This document shows positions 46,050 to 58,548 of a stretch of DNA of 64,000 nt, one piece after another. The stretch is from Welwitschia mirabilis (lineage: Eukaryota; Gnetophyta; Gnetopsida; Welwitschiales): positions 249,117,002 through 249,181,001 of the forward strand of contig JBOZIK010000001.1 in NCBI GenBank assembly GCA_051453625.1, given 5' to 3'. The position numbers and the translations under genes were made by a program. The stretch's first letter is position 1; the number at the start of each line of letters is the position of its first letter. Under the pieces are notes generated by a model. The model searched no databases, was not told the DNA's origin, and was given only the letters and a program-made list of their open reading frames with translations.

Positions 46050-47830
46050 TCATAGTAAGTCATAAATGATGGTAATATTTTTCTTACAAGAAAGTTGACT
46101 ATATCAGCATATCATGGATTTGTTGTTTCCTAAAAAAGATGTTCATCTAGAAATGCATTTCTCATGTTAATTTATTCTTCATCCAAAAATTCTAACCTTG
46201 AGATGTAATCTACTATCACATTCTTTGTCCCTTTTCTATCTATAATTTTTAAATCAAACTCTTTCATTTATAATATACACCTCATAATTCTAGAGTTTAC
46301 TTCTTTCTTGCTCATTAGAAATCAAATGACACTATGATTAGTATGAACTTTCACTTTATAACCTAAATATAATACCTAAATTTTTCTAATGCAAATACCA
46401 CTATCAATAACTCTTTTTCTATTACTCTTTAATTTTGTTGAGTTGGTTTGAATTTTTTACTAATGTAAGCAATGCAATAAGTTTTATTATCTTTATCTTT
46501 ATATCCTAAAACTACTCCCATAAAATGATTATATGCATCAATTATAATGTAAAATGGTCTTATCCAATTTAGCCCTTATTAAATAGGTGCTAATAAAAGT
46601 TTATCCTTTAAGGTTTGCTAAGCATTTTGACATTCATTAGTCCATTCATATTCTATATCCTTTTATAATAAATTACTCAAAGCTTTAGAAAATTTACTAA
46701 AGTTAGATATGAATCTTCTATAATATCCTACAAATCCTAGGAAAGATATTAATTATTTTAATTTGGTTGAAGGAAGGAAGTCTTTGATAGATTTAATTTT
46801 TTATTCATTAGTTTCAATCTCTTTTAAAAAACCTTGTGTCCTATCCCTATGCCTTCTATCATCATAAAATGACTTTTTAACTAGGTAAATCTAAGGCATT
46901 TTTCTTTGCATCCTTCTAAAATTCTTTCTAATCTGTTAAGTTACTTTTCAAATTCATTTTTTAATGTTGAGAATCATCCATAAATACTTTGACCAATCTT
47001 CTTATCATATTTGAAAATTTCTATTTACTAAACATTAAAAAGTAGTAGGAGTATTACATAATCAAAATGGTAGTACTTTATAGGCATAAGTACTCCAATA
47101 ATAAGTACAAGTTTTTTTAGATTGATCTTCTAAAGCTATAGGAACTTCGTTATAGCCATTGTATCCATCCAGAAAGCTATAGTATTGATGTTCAGATACT
47201 CTTTCTATAACTTGGTCTATAAATAAAAGATAAAAATGATCTTTATAGGTTGCAATATTGAACATTCTGAAGTTTATACACACTCTCCATCTATTTTCTT
47301 TCTTTGACACAATTGTCATAAGACTAGCCCATTCTGAATCATATATAGGATAAATGAATCCTACATCTAAGAGTTTGAAAATATCTTGTTTAATTATCTC
47401 TTATATTTATAGGCTAAATTTTCTTTTGGGTTGCTAGCTTGATTTGATAGAAATATCTAAATATATTCTATGTTGGCATATTTTTGGGTCTATTCATTTA
47501 ATATTTGTATGATCCCAAGAAAAGGCTCTTTTTCTTTTTATTAATATTTTCTTAACTTTTCTTTCCCAAAAATGAGTTAAATAATTGTTTATGATTTTAA
47601 ATCTATTAAAAGCTACTTAGATATATTCTAACCCTTCCTTAAGTGGAGGCTTTTCTATCTCTTAAGTTATTAAATCTTGTTTCTCATATTTCTTCTCAAA
47701 TTATTTATTTAACATCAGATTAATTTTTTGTAATAAAATTGCATTGGTTCTTTCTTTAGTGTTCTATTCCATTTCTTAAATAACTACTACATTAGAAAGT
47801 TTAATCTCTTTTTTAAGATCTATTAGATTT
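46050..47830 (-). pseudogene. Element U reverse transcriptase and RNase H region
   Basis: The open stretch at 47062-47319 reads RWRVCINFRMFN, KDHFYLLFIDQVIERV, YYSFLDGYNGYNEV, motifs A and B of a gypsy RT, ending at ...YAYKVLPF. The catalytic box FMDD is intact at 46973-46984 (LVKVFMDDS). The connection motif SFLGFVGYYRRFISNFSKF lies near 46680-46760. RNase H should follow (46150-46620) but is too decayed to call its residues. Style and order fit Athila/Tat. It would copy the element RNA into DNA. Confidence 0.85.
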
Positions 47831-48200
47831 ATTTACATTACCCCTCTTCTAGAATAAATAGTAGCATCTATAGTAGCCGTCTAAGATCTTTCTAAGATCA
47901 CCACATGAGTATCTTCCTAAGTCTTCATTACTAATGAATCTATCAAGTAGATGAAACCTTGGAATTCAATGGGTACATTCTTTATGACTCCTTTAAGTGT
48001 TACTACTGAGTCATCTACTAAGTATACTTTTCCTTGATAAGTATTAACTTTGAGTTTTCCAATTCTTAATATGTTTTATAGGCTATAACATTAATACTTA
48101 CTTCGTGACATATAAGTGCTTATGCTTTAAGTTTTTCATTAATTTTTACATCTATCATAGATGTCCTAGGATCATTATACTTTTCATGTTTTTTATTTTT
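47831..48200 (-). pseudogene. Element U aspartic protease
   Basis: The minus strand gives TSMIDVKINEKLKA, ALICHEVSINVIAYK (standing for the ALLDLGASVNVMPxxxY motif, active-site Asp-Leu-Gly lost), then VTLKGVIKNVPIEFQGF and DTHVVILERS, TATIDATIYSRRGV, matching the Athila-type protease (xGVIEDVxVKV, VPIILGRPFLATxxAxI). Retropepsin that cleaves the polyprotein; inactive here. Confidence 0.75.
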
Positions 48201-48878
48201 AAGAACTTGTGTGAAAGCTCAAGAAATTAAGCTTGATCCTTCCTTACTATTTCGATTTGATTTTTCTTTTTGGTTTCTTTTTTACTATTTTGTTTTAATC
48301 ACATGTTATTCATTTGTTTATAACACATAGAAACATCTTTTAATAGTTTTAAAAGAGGTAATGATACTTTTATATCTTCTAATATTTTTGTTAAATATTC
48401 TATATCTTTTTTAACTTTTTTATGTTCTATTTGTTTACTTCTCATTGGAAAAGGTAAAGAATCTGCTAAGGCATCATTCGTTGTTTTTCTTTAAATCTCT
48501 TTTTCTTCTTTATCTAAAGAGTTAATTGAATCTATATTCTTTCTCTATGATTGATGTTTCACTTTCTGCTTCTCAAATCTAGTGGTTACTACATTACTTG
48601 TTGAGTATCTATTATTCGATCAAGGTTAGAAAGGAATTTTTCCCTTTTTGCTTTTTATTTTTGATTTTTCTCTCTAATATTTTAGATCTCTATTTTCCAA
48701 TTTCTATTATGGTCATGTTGTTCTTGCTTTTTTGAATTCACATACTTTATAAAGGTCTTTCTATTTTACCTTTTCATTGTAAACTTTAATAAGGATATGG
48801 TTTCTTTCTAGTTTGATATTAATTCATAGAAATTAAATCTAATTAATTTATGTATAGTTATTAAACAAATTCTTGCAT

Positions 48879-50000
48879 TCAAGGATGTTTTTCTCCATCA
48901 TGATTATCTTTTCTATAGTGTTTACATGTAGGTTCTTCTTCCTCCTTAGAGTGTTGTATAGCTAATCGATCAAACTTTTCTACCATACTATTAATCACGT
49001 TTTTAGCTACTTCTTCCATAAGACTGATATGTTTTAAACTATATATACTATCATCTATTTCTGGGGTATATTTCATTTAACTTTTTCTTTTTTTCATTTT
49101 CGTATCTCCATCCTTGACTTATAGAATTGAGTAATGGCTTCTCCCACTTTTTGGACATTCTTTATCTTAATGGTTCATCTTCATAACAAGTCTAATTATT
49201 TTAACATTTAACTTTATAGTCCTTTAAGTAAGTCTTTGACTTATTCCCTAGATATGATTTCATAATTAGGACATTTAGCTAACAATGTATTATACTTGTC
49301 CATTAACTCATTAAATATTTCATTATCTCTTTATTTAATGTTCCATATTTATTCCCTTAGATCTTCAACCATCCTCATGGGTTAAAATTTGGCTAGGAAA
49401 GCATTTTTAAGAGTTTTTAAAAAATTAAAATCATGATGAGGATTCTTGTAATATCATAGTTGAGCATCTCCATTTAGTAAAAAAGAAAAGTATCTCAGAA
49501 AGTCTGATTCTGAGTCAAGATAGTTGGCTTTACAAAAGGCATTAAACAATCTTAAATGTAATAGAGGTTCTTCTAACTTTTTACTTTTAAAAGTGGGTAT
49601 TGTGCTAGTATTTATATTTCTTAATCCATGTAGTTATTATAAAGCTACAAGATTAATAGGACTTATATATTCTACCTAATGGGTATCATGATTAGTAATC
49701 CTGAATCTCCATCATCTTCCTAATAGCATCCTATTATAGTATTCTTTTTAGGTTCTTTTACTTAAACCATTTGAGAAGATTATCCTTATGTGTGAGGTGA
49801 TGTAAGAATGATATGTGATCATTACTCAAATTCAATCATCAATTTAGGAAAGATTTGTTCTTTTACCACCTTTCCAAGGATGACTTTGTCTTTTATAGAA
49901 TTTTCTTCTTCCATTTCTATTTTAACATTATTTCTGGTTTGATCATCTAGACCATATTTATGTAGTTCTCTAACATACATACTCTTTCATTTACCTATTT
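48879..50000 (-). pseudogene. Element U gag with degenerate zinc knuckle
   Basis: The minus strand at about 49180-49570 encodes LDSESDFLRYFSFLLNGDAQ, then WYYKNPHHDFNFLKTLKNAF, LAKF, then IWNIK.RDNEIFNELMDKYN and KCPNYEII: the retrotransposon gag pattern (FLRxFxxxLxGxAxxWY, FLxKFxP, LRxxIxxFxQ, LLxxCPxH). The open stretch at 48879-49076 continues with MEEVAKNVINSMVEKFDRLA and ends CKHYRKDNHDGEKH, a CCHC knuckle with two Cys lost. The N-terminus (49600-50050) is broken. Confidence 0.8.
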
Positions 50001-50080
50001 TCCTTAGCCATCTTATTGGATCATATTTTTTATCATCTTTACTAGTTGAATTTAGAGTTTTCCTTCTTCTAGATCCAAAA

Positions 50081-51097
50081 TGATGAATGCTTATATGGTG
50101 AAATACATGCAAAACATATTACTAAAAAACATCAAACAATGTAAAATAATACTAGAAAAATGTAGAAACTAGTTGAGATTCAACCATTTATTTCAAAATA
50201 CATCATCATAATAGTTGAGATTACTAAAGAACTAGTTGAGATTTAACCATTTATTTCAAAATACATCATCATAATAGTCTCATCATGAAGTTAGTTAAAC
50301 CAATAAGGTTGGTTTATTATTAATAAATTAATATGTATATATATATATTACATTAATGGAAAATAGTAAAAGTAAATAGAATTTAGATAATAAGTTGGAT
50401 AATACTTATTTCTAAGTACTATTCATTATTCTTATTTATGTTCAGTTACAGAAACAGGAGCAAATAAAAATAATATTACTTTTTTAAGTAATAGAGTATG
50501 AACACAATGATAGTCAAATGTACTTTTTAACTTAATGTTAAAATATCAATTGTTACATAAAGATGCACTAAGTCTTATGTTCTCCTTTGCAGGTCATACA
50601 ATGAAGTATCGAAAATGTTACTATGTCCTTTATAGGAGAGCTAGAGCTTCCTTTCTTAACCTTTTTACTTTATCTATTTTGAGTACGTTTTGCCAAAAAT
50701 ATTCCCATATTTGGTTGTGATCCTATTCTTATATCATTATTTGTTTTTCTATTTCCATTCTTTTCTCCTTAGGAATAGGTATATGATTAGGGTTTATTAC
50801 TCCTTCTTCATCATATCAACCTTCTCTTTCATCTTCATGTCATATGGCATCCTATACCTAAAACAAAATTATAAAATATACATACTAATCTACTAACATA
50901 CTAACTAACTAATTTATTGATTAGTAATTATACTAATAAATAGAAACATTTATTATTATTTAAAATGCATGATTACACTTTATTAATAAGCATAATTTAC
51001 ATTAAAATTTATTCTCATTAGTTTCTCCAAGCTCAAGATTTTGTTAGTCCATTAATAAACAAATAATTATATGCAAAAAGAAAAATGGAGAACATCA
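50081..51097 (-). mobile_element. LTR shared by elements U (5') and V (3')
   Basis: 1017 bp, TGATGAATGC...GAGAACATCA on the + strand, with inverted-repeat ends TGATG/CATCA. Homologous to 28900-29941. To its left is U's gag side; to its right is the polypurine tract and 3' region of a second copy, V. It therefore serves as 5' LTR of U and 3' LTR of V. An internal 63-bp tandem duplication (50168-50279) is unique to this copy. Confidence 0.75.
50168..50279. repeat. 63-bp tandem duplication within the shared LTR
   Basis: ACTAGTTGAGATT(C/T)AACC begins at 50168 and at 50231, both followed by ATTTATTTCAAAATACATC. The U 3' LTR has one copy. Confidence 0.9.
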
Positions 51098-51118
51098 TTA
51101 TTCTCCTTTTCTTCTTTT

Positions 51119-53200
51119 GAGAATAAATAAATGCTTCTTACTATATTCTAACTTCTCCTTTTGTTTGATTGATTGGACAAATTATTTTGCCTTTTTTAAG
51201 TCCTCTAAGATCTTTCTTTATTTCTCCTAAAGAGCAAGATCATTCAAATCTATGATTTCTTTTTTAGCTTGCTCTAGAGCTACATTCCTATACTAGCCTC
51301 TACCTTATAAGGTAACTCTTGGCTTGGTTGGTTCTTCTCTCTTTCTCTTAGAATCTAAAGGGATTTTTGCTTTAAGACTTTAGGGCATATGTTTTTACTT
51401 TGGAGCTATTCCAACTTGTAGTTCTAATCTTAGTCTTCAAGTTTTCAAAAGGAAAAGTACATACATTTTGAAAAAAAAATTATTCTCTAATTTTAATAAA
51501 ATATCTGCAAATATGCCTCTTAGCATAGTTATGTTTTAAATAATTTGATCTCTAAAAGATCAAAACTACTAAAAATCTTGAGAAAACATAACCAAAAATT
51601 TCACATTGAATTTGCATTCTTTTAATGACCTGCAAAATTTTATCACAACTTCATTTTAAAAAATTTTAAGTTCTCTAGTGGAAACTTTCCTTCCTTTCTA
51701 AACAATTTCAAGCCATAATGCCTTAATATCTCTTTTGCAATTATCAAAAATGTGGCTTAACTTTGACAATTCCCTAGAATTTTTTTAAATAAAACTCTTT
51801 AAATGATATTTAAATCTATTAATAAATTCATAAAACATTTAGGAATACTAGTCAAGGCTATGTATCATAGCCAATTTTCATGCTCAAACCCAATCCAATT
51901 ACTAACTTTACTTCCATAAGATAAAGCTCATGAAGTAATCTCATGTTTTTTCCCCAAATTTTGAATAATGAGTTGGGTAGAATTAGGTCTGATTATTCTA
52001 ATATTCTTATTTAACTCTACATAAGGTTATTTTAGAGTATTAATAATATTTGACATTATTTTGTCTTTCATCTCATTAAATAGAGTTAAAGAATTTGAAG
52101 GGATGCCTTTAATCAAATTTATTGCTCTTCTAATTTCCTTCATTATTTTTGATGAAAATTTCTTTATTAGTGAATTGTATGAAGTTTGACTAGAATATCT
52201 TTTCTCTTCCATTCAATTCTTAAGAGCCTTATTTTCTTTCATTATCTAATTCATGGCTCTCTTATTAGCTTACAAAAGGGACTAATAGTATCCCAAAGAA
52301 TTTTGAGCTATCCCAAAGAATTTTGAGCTTCAACCCATTTTTGTTTGTATTCTTGGGCCTCTGCATGAATCTTTATGAATTTTTTATTCATATCATATAG
52401 ATATACATAGATTTTATTTTAATATTCCATGTTCAAGAGTAGAGACCCTTTATTATGCATGAATGTGATAAATTTTTGCTAATGTTCTATATATTCAATG
52501 TTATCCTTTTTGCTTGAAGCCAAATTTTACAATAAGAATACTAACCTGTTTGGTCTTTTCCTTGAAAAATTTTCTTATTTTCTTTTGTCTTTGGTAGTCA
52601 TCTTTAGTTCAATAATGCATTTGTGAGCTCTCTATAATTACCTACTTAAATCTCTGAAAGATTCATAGAGCTAAATATTTTCTTCTTTTCTAGCAATCTT
52701 ATGATGTAGCTTTTCATTAATTTATTTTTCTTCATTCAACCTCTATCTGAAGAATTTATTTCTAATTTTTAGATTATCAATCTAATTCTACAATGCTAAA
52801 ACTTCTTCTTTTCTACCTAGACAGGTTTGAATTTTGTCTTTTACTAGTTCAAAGCAATATTCAGCTATTAAATTTTTCTTCCTTTGTGCTTTAGAGAATT
52901 GGCTAGAATAAAATGGATGGAAAGGCAAGAATTCTTTGAACATGAACTAGATCAAGTCTTGTGATATGCTCAAGTAGGGTGGTAGTGAAGGCATACTTTA
53001 AGGGAAAAAAGAGAATTTCCCTAGGTCCAACTAGGTGGTCGTATGTCTTAGTATTCTTCTTTACACTACCATCCATCCCAGTAGACTTATACTTGATTCA
53101 TATCTTCTTTTCTTCTAGTTTCCTTAATGTACTTTCCTCTAGGCAGTAAGTGCAAAATTTTTCTTATTTCTTCTTAGGTCATTACTATATTATGATTTTC
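51119..53200 (-). pseudogene. Element V env-position coiled-coil ORF (degenerate)
   Basis: Minus strand, N to C: LRKLEEKK, TKTYDHLVGPREILFFPLKY, TLLEHITRLDLVHVQ, ILAFPSILF; then at about 52340-52830 IDNLKIRNKFFR, LNEEK.INEKLHHKIARKEE, LYESFRDLSR.L.RAHKCIIEL, HAEAQEYKQKWVEAQ; then MRLLHELYLMEVKL. Leu spacing every 3-4 residues with Glu/Lys/Arg between suggests a coiled coil of well over 150 residues. Position between pol and 3' LTR corresponds to env in Athila relatives, but no signal peptide or membrane helix is evident. Family not recognised. Confidence 0.45.
52289..52328. repeat. 20-bp tandem duplication
   Basis: TATCCCAAAGAATTTTGAGC occurs twice in succession in V. U has one unit. Confidence 0.95.
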
Positions 53201-56200
53201 CACAATGGTTTCCCATACAGTTTTGGAACCATGGTTCTTAAATTTTTGTAAAATTCATATACAGATTTCATAGATAGTATATCATTTAAAGTAATCCACT
53301 CATAACATCCTAACTCAATAATTCTCTCTTTGAAATCTATCAAGTAAGGTCCAAAAGAACTTGAGAAACATTTAATGATGAAATGACCCTACATCCTATA
53401 ATAATTTTTACCATTATTGGAGTTACATATAAAAAACATGTATAACAGAGAAATTATTATAACAAAGAATCATTGAAAATAGCTTGCTAGTTAAAACTTT
53501 ACTTCCTAAGAATATAAAACATTATGTAACTAGATGTAAAAATATTACCTATTTGGAATCAATTCAACTCTCCCCCTAAGTAAAGTTTTACATGCTTTGA
53601 ATTCTTAAAGTAAAGTATTAACAATACCTAAAATTGTTTCTTGAAAAAATTCCATTATTGCCAAAAAACCTTTAAAACAAGAAAGCAACTAAACACGATA
53701 AGGTGAACTATATAAGTAAGAGTAGAAATTACTGACCTATTTTCCACTTTAAATAGGTAAAGACTCATAATTATTATTGTATTTGATTAATATATTTAAG
53801 TAGTAAATGAGAAATCTATTAGAAAAAAATATATGCAACTAGAAATTTTTGTACTTTACTGATGTTGGAAAAATTTAAATGACATATTGATAAGTTGTAA
53901 ACCCAACAAATTTATAGATTTGAGCTGAAATTATAGATGATAAAGTGGTTGAGATTATGTGGAACTAACCTTGTAGTTCATTAAGAATGAAGAGAAAACC
54001 TTGAGAATGAGTTTAAATGAAATGATGAAGTAATGAAAAGGTATATTTAAGTGATGATCACTCTCTGTAATACCAAGTTCAATAAGGATCATCAAGAACT
54101 GTCAAGTTCTTAATGAAAGATTTTGAATCCATTATGAAGGTGCTTAAAAGAGTTCAAAGGTGATCACTGAGAACTTAAGAGTTCTCAATAGGGTCATTCA
54201 AATTCTAATCACCATCATTATAGAAGTAAGTAATAATGAAAAAGCACAGTATCATGGTAGAGTTATAGAAACAAGATGGGGGTTATTAAGAATAAGACCT
54301 CCTTCTTTTAGAAGCAAGTTTAAAGGTGAAGTTGGCTTGAAATTGAGTTTAAATCTTTAGCTTTGTGCTAGTGTGAATTAAGTTCTAGGACTTACTTACT
54401 AATAGTTCAACTTAATAATTTAAAGTTATAACTTTAGTTCAATATCAGTCAACTAGGTAATTTTCTTTCTTATGAGAAGAGGAAAGAAGTCATCAGGTTG
54501 GCATGAAATCCAATTTAATGTTTTGAATTTGAGTTAATGTTATTTAATAATGTGATTTTATTTGATTATAGGTTTTGGAGCATAAGAAGATAAACAATTT
54601 GATTTAAGATCTAATTCAAAGTTTTGACTTCAAGTTAATGTCAACCAAAAGATTCAAGTTTTCTTTACAATGGTTTGATATCCAACTCAAAGTTTTAACT
54701 TTAGATTAATGTCAATTAAATAATTGAACTTTTTATTTTCAAGCCCTATCTTATGCTAGAAAGAAACATCGATAACTTTCATTTTTTATTATTTCTTGAA
54801 TTAAAATAAAATAAAATCTTCTTTGAATCACTAGATATACCCTAAAAAGAATTTTATTTTAATCAAAAGTATTTGCAGGGTTTTGATAATTACTTGGTAC
54901 TACAATTTAGGGTTATAAAGTTTGATGGACCCCTACAATATCTTATAGTTTGAAAAATTTAAAATAATCATAAATCAATCTAAAGTTTTAACTTTAAGTT
55001 GAATCTTGATCAGTTTGAAATCCCTCAATTTCAAAATATTTCTGCTGATACTTGGTATACTTTAACTATAGAAAACTAAACATGTGTGCATTAGATAACT
55101 TAAAATAAATTACACTTGTCAAGCATGATAGTAATACATATTCTATAGATCTCATTCTTTACATGCTAATCATCCATCATTCTTCACCTCAGCTTGAGAA
55201 TTTTTTCATTTTTTCTCTTTTTTTCATTAATCCTTAGGGCTTGCAAAACTTCTTCCTCTCCCATTTTTACCTCTAATGTCAAGATAGTGAAGCGTAATTT
55301 GTATAACTTGGGTTTTACACAGATAGATATGTGCATTAATAGTGTAGATTTTCAATTACCTTAAGTCTCTATTATATTTGAAAATATATTGTAATAGTAT
55401 TTTTATTATAACTAAAAATCCATTACTGAAGTCTTAGATACCTTAGATTCATCACTAACGTTGGCAAAGACCATTTGGGAAGCAGTGTCATTTCCCCAAG
55501 TTTTAATCCCATGATCCATTACTTGGGGGATCACTATCTAAGGGTGAGAACTAAGAAACTATGATAGTAACTTAATTATGAGGATTTGGTTTATGACAGT
55601 TCCTTCAGCGACCTAGTAGGGTAAATGCAAGTGCTAGAGAAAAGGATAGCTCAACTTCAAGGTATGAACCCTATTCTTAGCCTTATTATGCAATAAGGAA
55701 AATATAGAGAAGATGATTTGGGATGCTAAACCTTACTAAAACTTTTAGCAAGTCCACCCATAGGAGATTAATATGCTATCAAAATCTCTAGATGAGATTC
55801 ATTTATTACTCCTGGGTGAGAATTCTAGAGGGTTAACATCTAAAACTAGGTATTCTCATAGGAGGAATAAGTTTTCTTGTTGTTATAAGAATTGAGTTAC
55901 TTGAGTTTACGATTTACTTACTTAGTCATTTAATAAGTCTTTTATTATTATTTTACAACTGTATGTAATAAAATATTTTTCTTAATAAAATTTTTTATTT
56001 TTAATTTATATAAAAATTTGAGTATTATTTTATCTTATCATGGACACATCAATTTCATTAAAGTAAATTCAAACTAGACAATTTATTAAATTGTTAAGAT
56101 AATGTAAAATTATTGTAAAACTTTGAGGCTTTTCTTTAGCTAAAAAATAATTTAATAATTGTGCATGCTAATTAACTTGGAAATATTTGAATACACATTC

Positions 56201-56256
56201 CATCATAAATTAGAATATTTAGATCTAAATGATTGGAAATATTTGAATACATATTC
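53201..56256 (-). mobile_element. Element V 3' region, mostly non-coding
   Basis: Colinear with U 40660-44560, AT-rich, broken frames. A 25-bp direct repeat (TTGGAAATATTTGAATAC...) at 56177 and 56233 marks the point where V lacks sequence present in U. Confidence 0.55.
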
Positions 56257-57827
56257 CTTTTCTCTCTCCCTCGCTCCCTCCCTCCCTCTCTCTCTTCTTT
56301 TCCTTTCCCCAAAAGGTATTTTGCTCTATGATGAAACATGTCTCCTCTGTCTTCTTAGTAAAAATAATGTATAATTCCCTATTGAAGGCTTACTAATTCA
56401 GATTCTTCCTTTATAACCATAATATTTACTTTAAATAATCTAGTAAATTGATAGAATAAATAAAGTTTAAATAAATGAAACATCCTTTATTATCTAATTT
56501 TATAATTTATTTTATAGGTAATGCATAATTATTCTTTCCATCCTATCAGGGTTTTCTAGATAATTTAGCATCGACTTATGATCATAATACATTCTTATTC
56601 TTTGCTCGTTAACTTAGTAGGTTACTTTTTCATTAGAATAATATACTTTTATAGCTTCATTTCCTATAATTTTTGTTATGGTATAGGGTTCTAGATGGTT
56701 TTGTTCATATTTTTGTTTTAAATGGATTTTCTTAGGATCATAAATTAATAGAGAATTTTCCACATTAAAATATATTTTTTTGATTTTATTATTATGATAT
56801 ATCTTAGTTTTTAGTCGTATAAGTTCTTTACATAAAAAAGATTATTTTGTATTTTTATCTAAAATATTCATGTTTTCTATTTATTATTTTTAAGCTGTAT
56901 CTAAGTTACATTTTAATTTCTTGGCTAATTTAAATGTTTTTATCCTAAATTTAATTATCAATATAGTCCTTTTTTCATAGATTAATTTATTAGAGTAAAT
57001 CTTATGGTATATTTTCAATTTATCCTATAAGCCCCTAAAGCTTCATTTAATTTATTAGCCTAATTGATTTTCTTAATGTTTATAGCTTTTTTTAATATTC
57101 TATTTAGTTTTCTACTAGTTACTCTAGCTTAATCATTAGATTAAGGATGCTAGGAAGTAGAGAGTTTGTGATGGATTCCAAACTTGCTCAAAAGTTTCTT
57201 AAAGACTTCATTAGTGAAATGGGTTCCTCTATTAGATATAAGACTATGAGGATCTCTAGACAAATAGATAAATAAAGCTAACTACAGTTTGAAAAAAATA
57301 ATTAGTCATAACCTTAGCCTTAACCCATAATGAAGTAATCAACACAGACAAAAATATATTTTTTTTTAAAGGATGAATGATTCATAGGCCCAATAAAATC
57401 TATTCCTCATACATCAAAAGGTTCAATTTTCTAAATCCATTATTGTGACATTTCTAACTTTTATCTAAATGTGTATTTCCTTTGACATTTACTACAACCA
57501 TAGAATGTTTTAATCTTTGAATATAGTGGGTCAACAATATCCCATATGAAAAATTTTCATTTCTATTGTTTTTGCACTATAATGTCCTCCTCATTCTCTT
57601 TCATGATCTTACTTTAAGATTTTATTTTGTAGGTTTTCTTCTATACATCATCTAATACATGATCTTTACATTCTCTAAATAACATATTTCCATGTCATAT
57701 ATAATCTCTAGGTTTCCTTAGTACTATTTTTATTTTATAGTAAGTTTTAAAAGATTCTCATCATTGTTATCATAAGAAAGTTAGCTATATCATCATATCA
57801 GGGATTTGTTATTATGTAAGCAAGATA
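56257..57827 (-). pseudogene. Element V integrase (degenerate)
   Basis: Colinear with U 44580-46140. On the minus strand the C-terminal domain is at about 56500-56900 and the core at about 57130-57300, where the equivalent of the TAYHPQ/SDRG region can be followed by comparison with U. Preceded in sense by a deletion junction near 57820. A GA/GGGA-rich tract (56257-56319) lies after the stop. Confidence 0.65.
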
Positions 57828-57927
57828 GGTTACTTAAAGTTTTAGTAACCTTATTAAAGTTGGATATGAATCTTCTATAATATCCAACATGTCCTAGGAA
57901 AGGTCTTAATTCTTTCAATTTAATTGA
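57828..57927 (-). pseudogene. Element V RT fragment, cut by element F
   Basis: Matches U 46680-46770 (the connection after the RT palm: LGxxGYYRRFISNFNKV-like coding on the minus strand). Ends in ATTGA (57923-57927), the presumed left target duplication of F. Confidence 0.6.
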
Positions 57928-58162
57928 TGTTTCAATGCCAATTTGTAGGAATTTGATGGTGTGTTTGTAGTACCTTTGCTGAATAATTATATAGGTTTAT
58001 ATGAAATTCTACTGATTGTAGAGAGTTGATAGAATAATTACAAAAACACATAATTCTTAGCATAATTGGAGGTATTTCAGGCATGTTCTATTTCTTAGCA
58101 TGTTGAAGGAAGACTAATGATGAAGAAGGCTAATTTTCTTTACCTAAGGAGCTTTGGAAGGG

Positions 58163-58428
58163 TGTCATCCTCATTGTCATCCCTACAACAGAGAGGATGA
58201 TAGCACTGTACTTGTTTATTATAAGCAACATAAACTAGAGGTTGAAACCAATGAAGCACCCTTTTCTATGGAGGTGTCATCTCATTATCATTCCAATGAC
58301 ATGAGGAATAATGAGATAATTGGAGCCAGTTATGTGGCTAATTACAGAGCTAAAAGATATTGAATTATTTATTGTTATGGGGATTCATCCCCAATGTCAT
58401 CACCATAACAATCTAGATGATAACTATT
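58163..58428. repeat. Three dyad repeats GTCAT(C)...GATGA(T) in the F LTR
   Basis: Near 58163-58206, 58275-58325 and 58383-58428: GTCATC, a second GTCATC or ATCATT, a CCNNNACA spacer, and GATGATAG or GAGATAAT. Each is an imperfect inverted repeat of about 45 bp, placed 110-380 bp upstream of the TATA box. Similar forms occur in the E LTR (about 32560-32620, 39930-40080). Confidence 0.6.
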
Positions 58429-58540
58429 TTATATAAGCATGGCTGAATTATCTTATAATGAAGTCATGAATCCAACTTGGATTACTAGGGTTTTCTCTCT
58501 AACTTCAAGGATTACATTTCTAAAACTTTGAATGTAAAAC

Positions 58541-58548
58541 TATAAATA
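58541..58548 (+). promoter_or_regulatory. TATA box of F LTR
   Basis: TATAAATA followed by CCCCCTTTTGTCC. A transcript would start near 58572. Confidence 0.65.

Larger units (their letters stand above)
28900..51097 (-). mobile_element. Element U: Athila/Tat-like gypsy retrotransposon, interrupted by element E
   Basis: The minus-strand order is 5' LTR (50081-51097), gag, protease, RT, integrase (about 44630-50000), a long 3' region carrying a coiled-coil-type ORF, and the 3' LTR (28900-29941). The integrase-last order and the RT motif style (CIxxRxxNxATxKDHFxLxFIDQ, FLDGYxGYN) indicate the Athila/Tat side of Ty3/gypsy; the integrase tail (A.Y.V.GKR.R.YYDHK) resembles the VNGQRLKxYY end of that group. 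Removing E leaves about 13.6 kb. The primer site is not clear: the minus strand after the LTR reads TTTTGGATCTAGAAG. U shares its right LTR with element V. Confidence 0.8.
51098..57927 (-). mobile_element. Element V: second Athila/Tat-like copy, truncated by element F
   Basis: Colinear with U from its polypurine tract through the 3' region and integrase into RT, without the E insertion. It is cut at 57928 by the LTR of F, within RT. Relative to U it lacks about 550 bp between integrase and RT (U 46140-46680) and about 200-300 bp near U 44250-44560. Direct adjacency to U through one LTR indicates a tandem. Confidence 0.8.

Noticed and set aside
54160-54360. 66-codon + strand frame in V
   Set aside because: The U counterpart (about 42110-42300) is broken and antisense to the element. 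No recognisable motif.
50081-56256. Reading the whole U/V shared region as one 6-kb LTR
   Set aside because: The region next to integrase lacks a TG...CA boundary, whereas 50081-51097 and 28900-29941 have matching inverted-repeat ends (TGATG/CATCA, TGAG/CTCA) next to a polypurine tract. A 1-kb LTR fits better; the rest is the 3' region shared by two copies.
58154-58363. 69-codon + strand frame with His/Tyr-rich content in the F LTR
   Set aside because: It lies upstream of the LTR TATA box and is produced by the GTCATC dyad repeats (repeated HxHxY). E LTRs do not keep it open.
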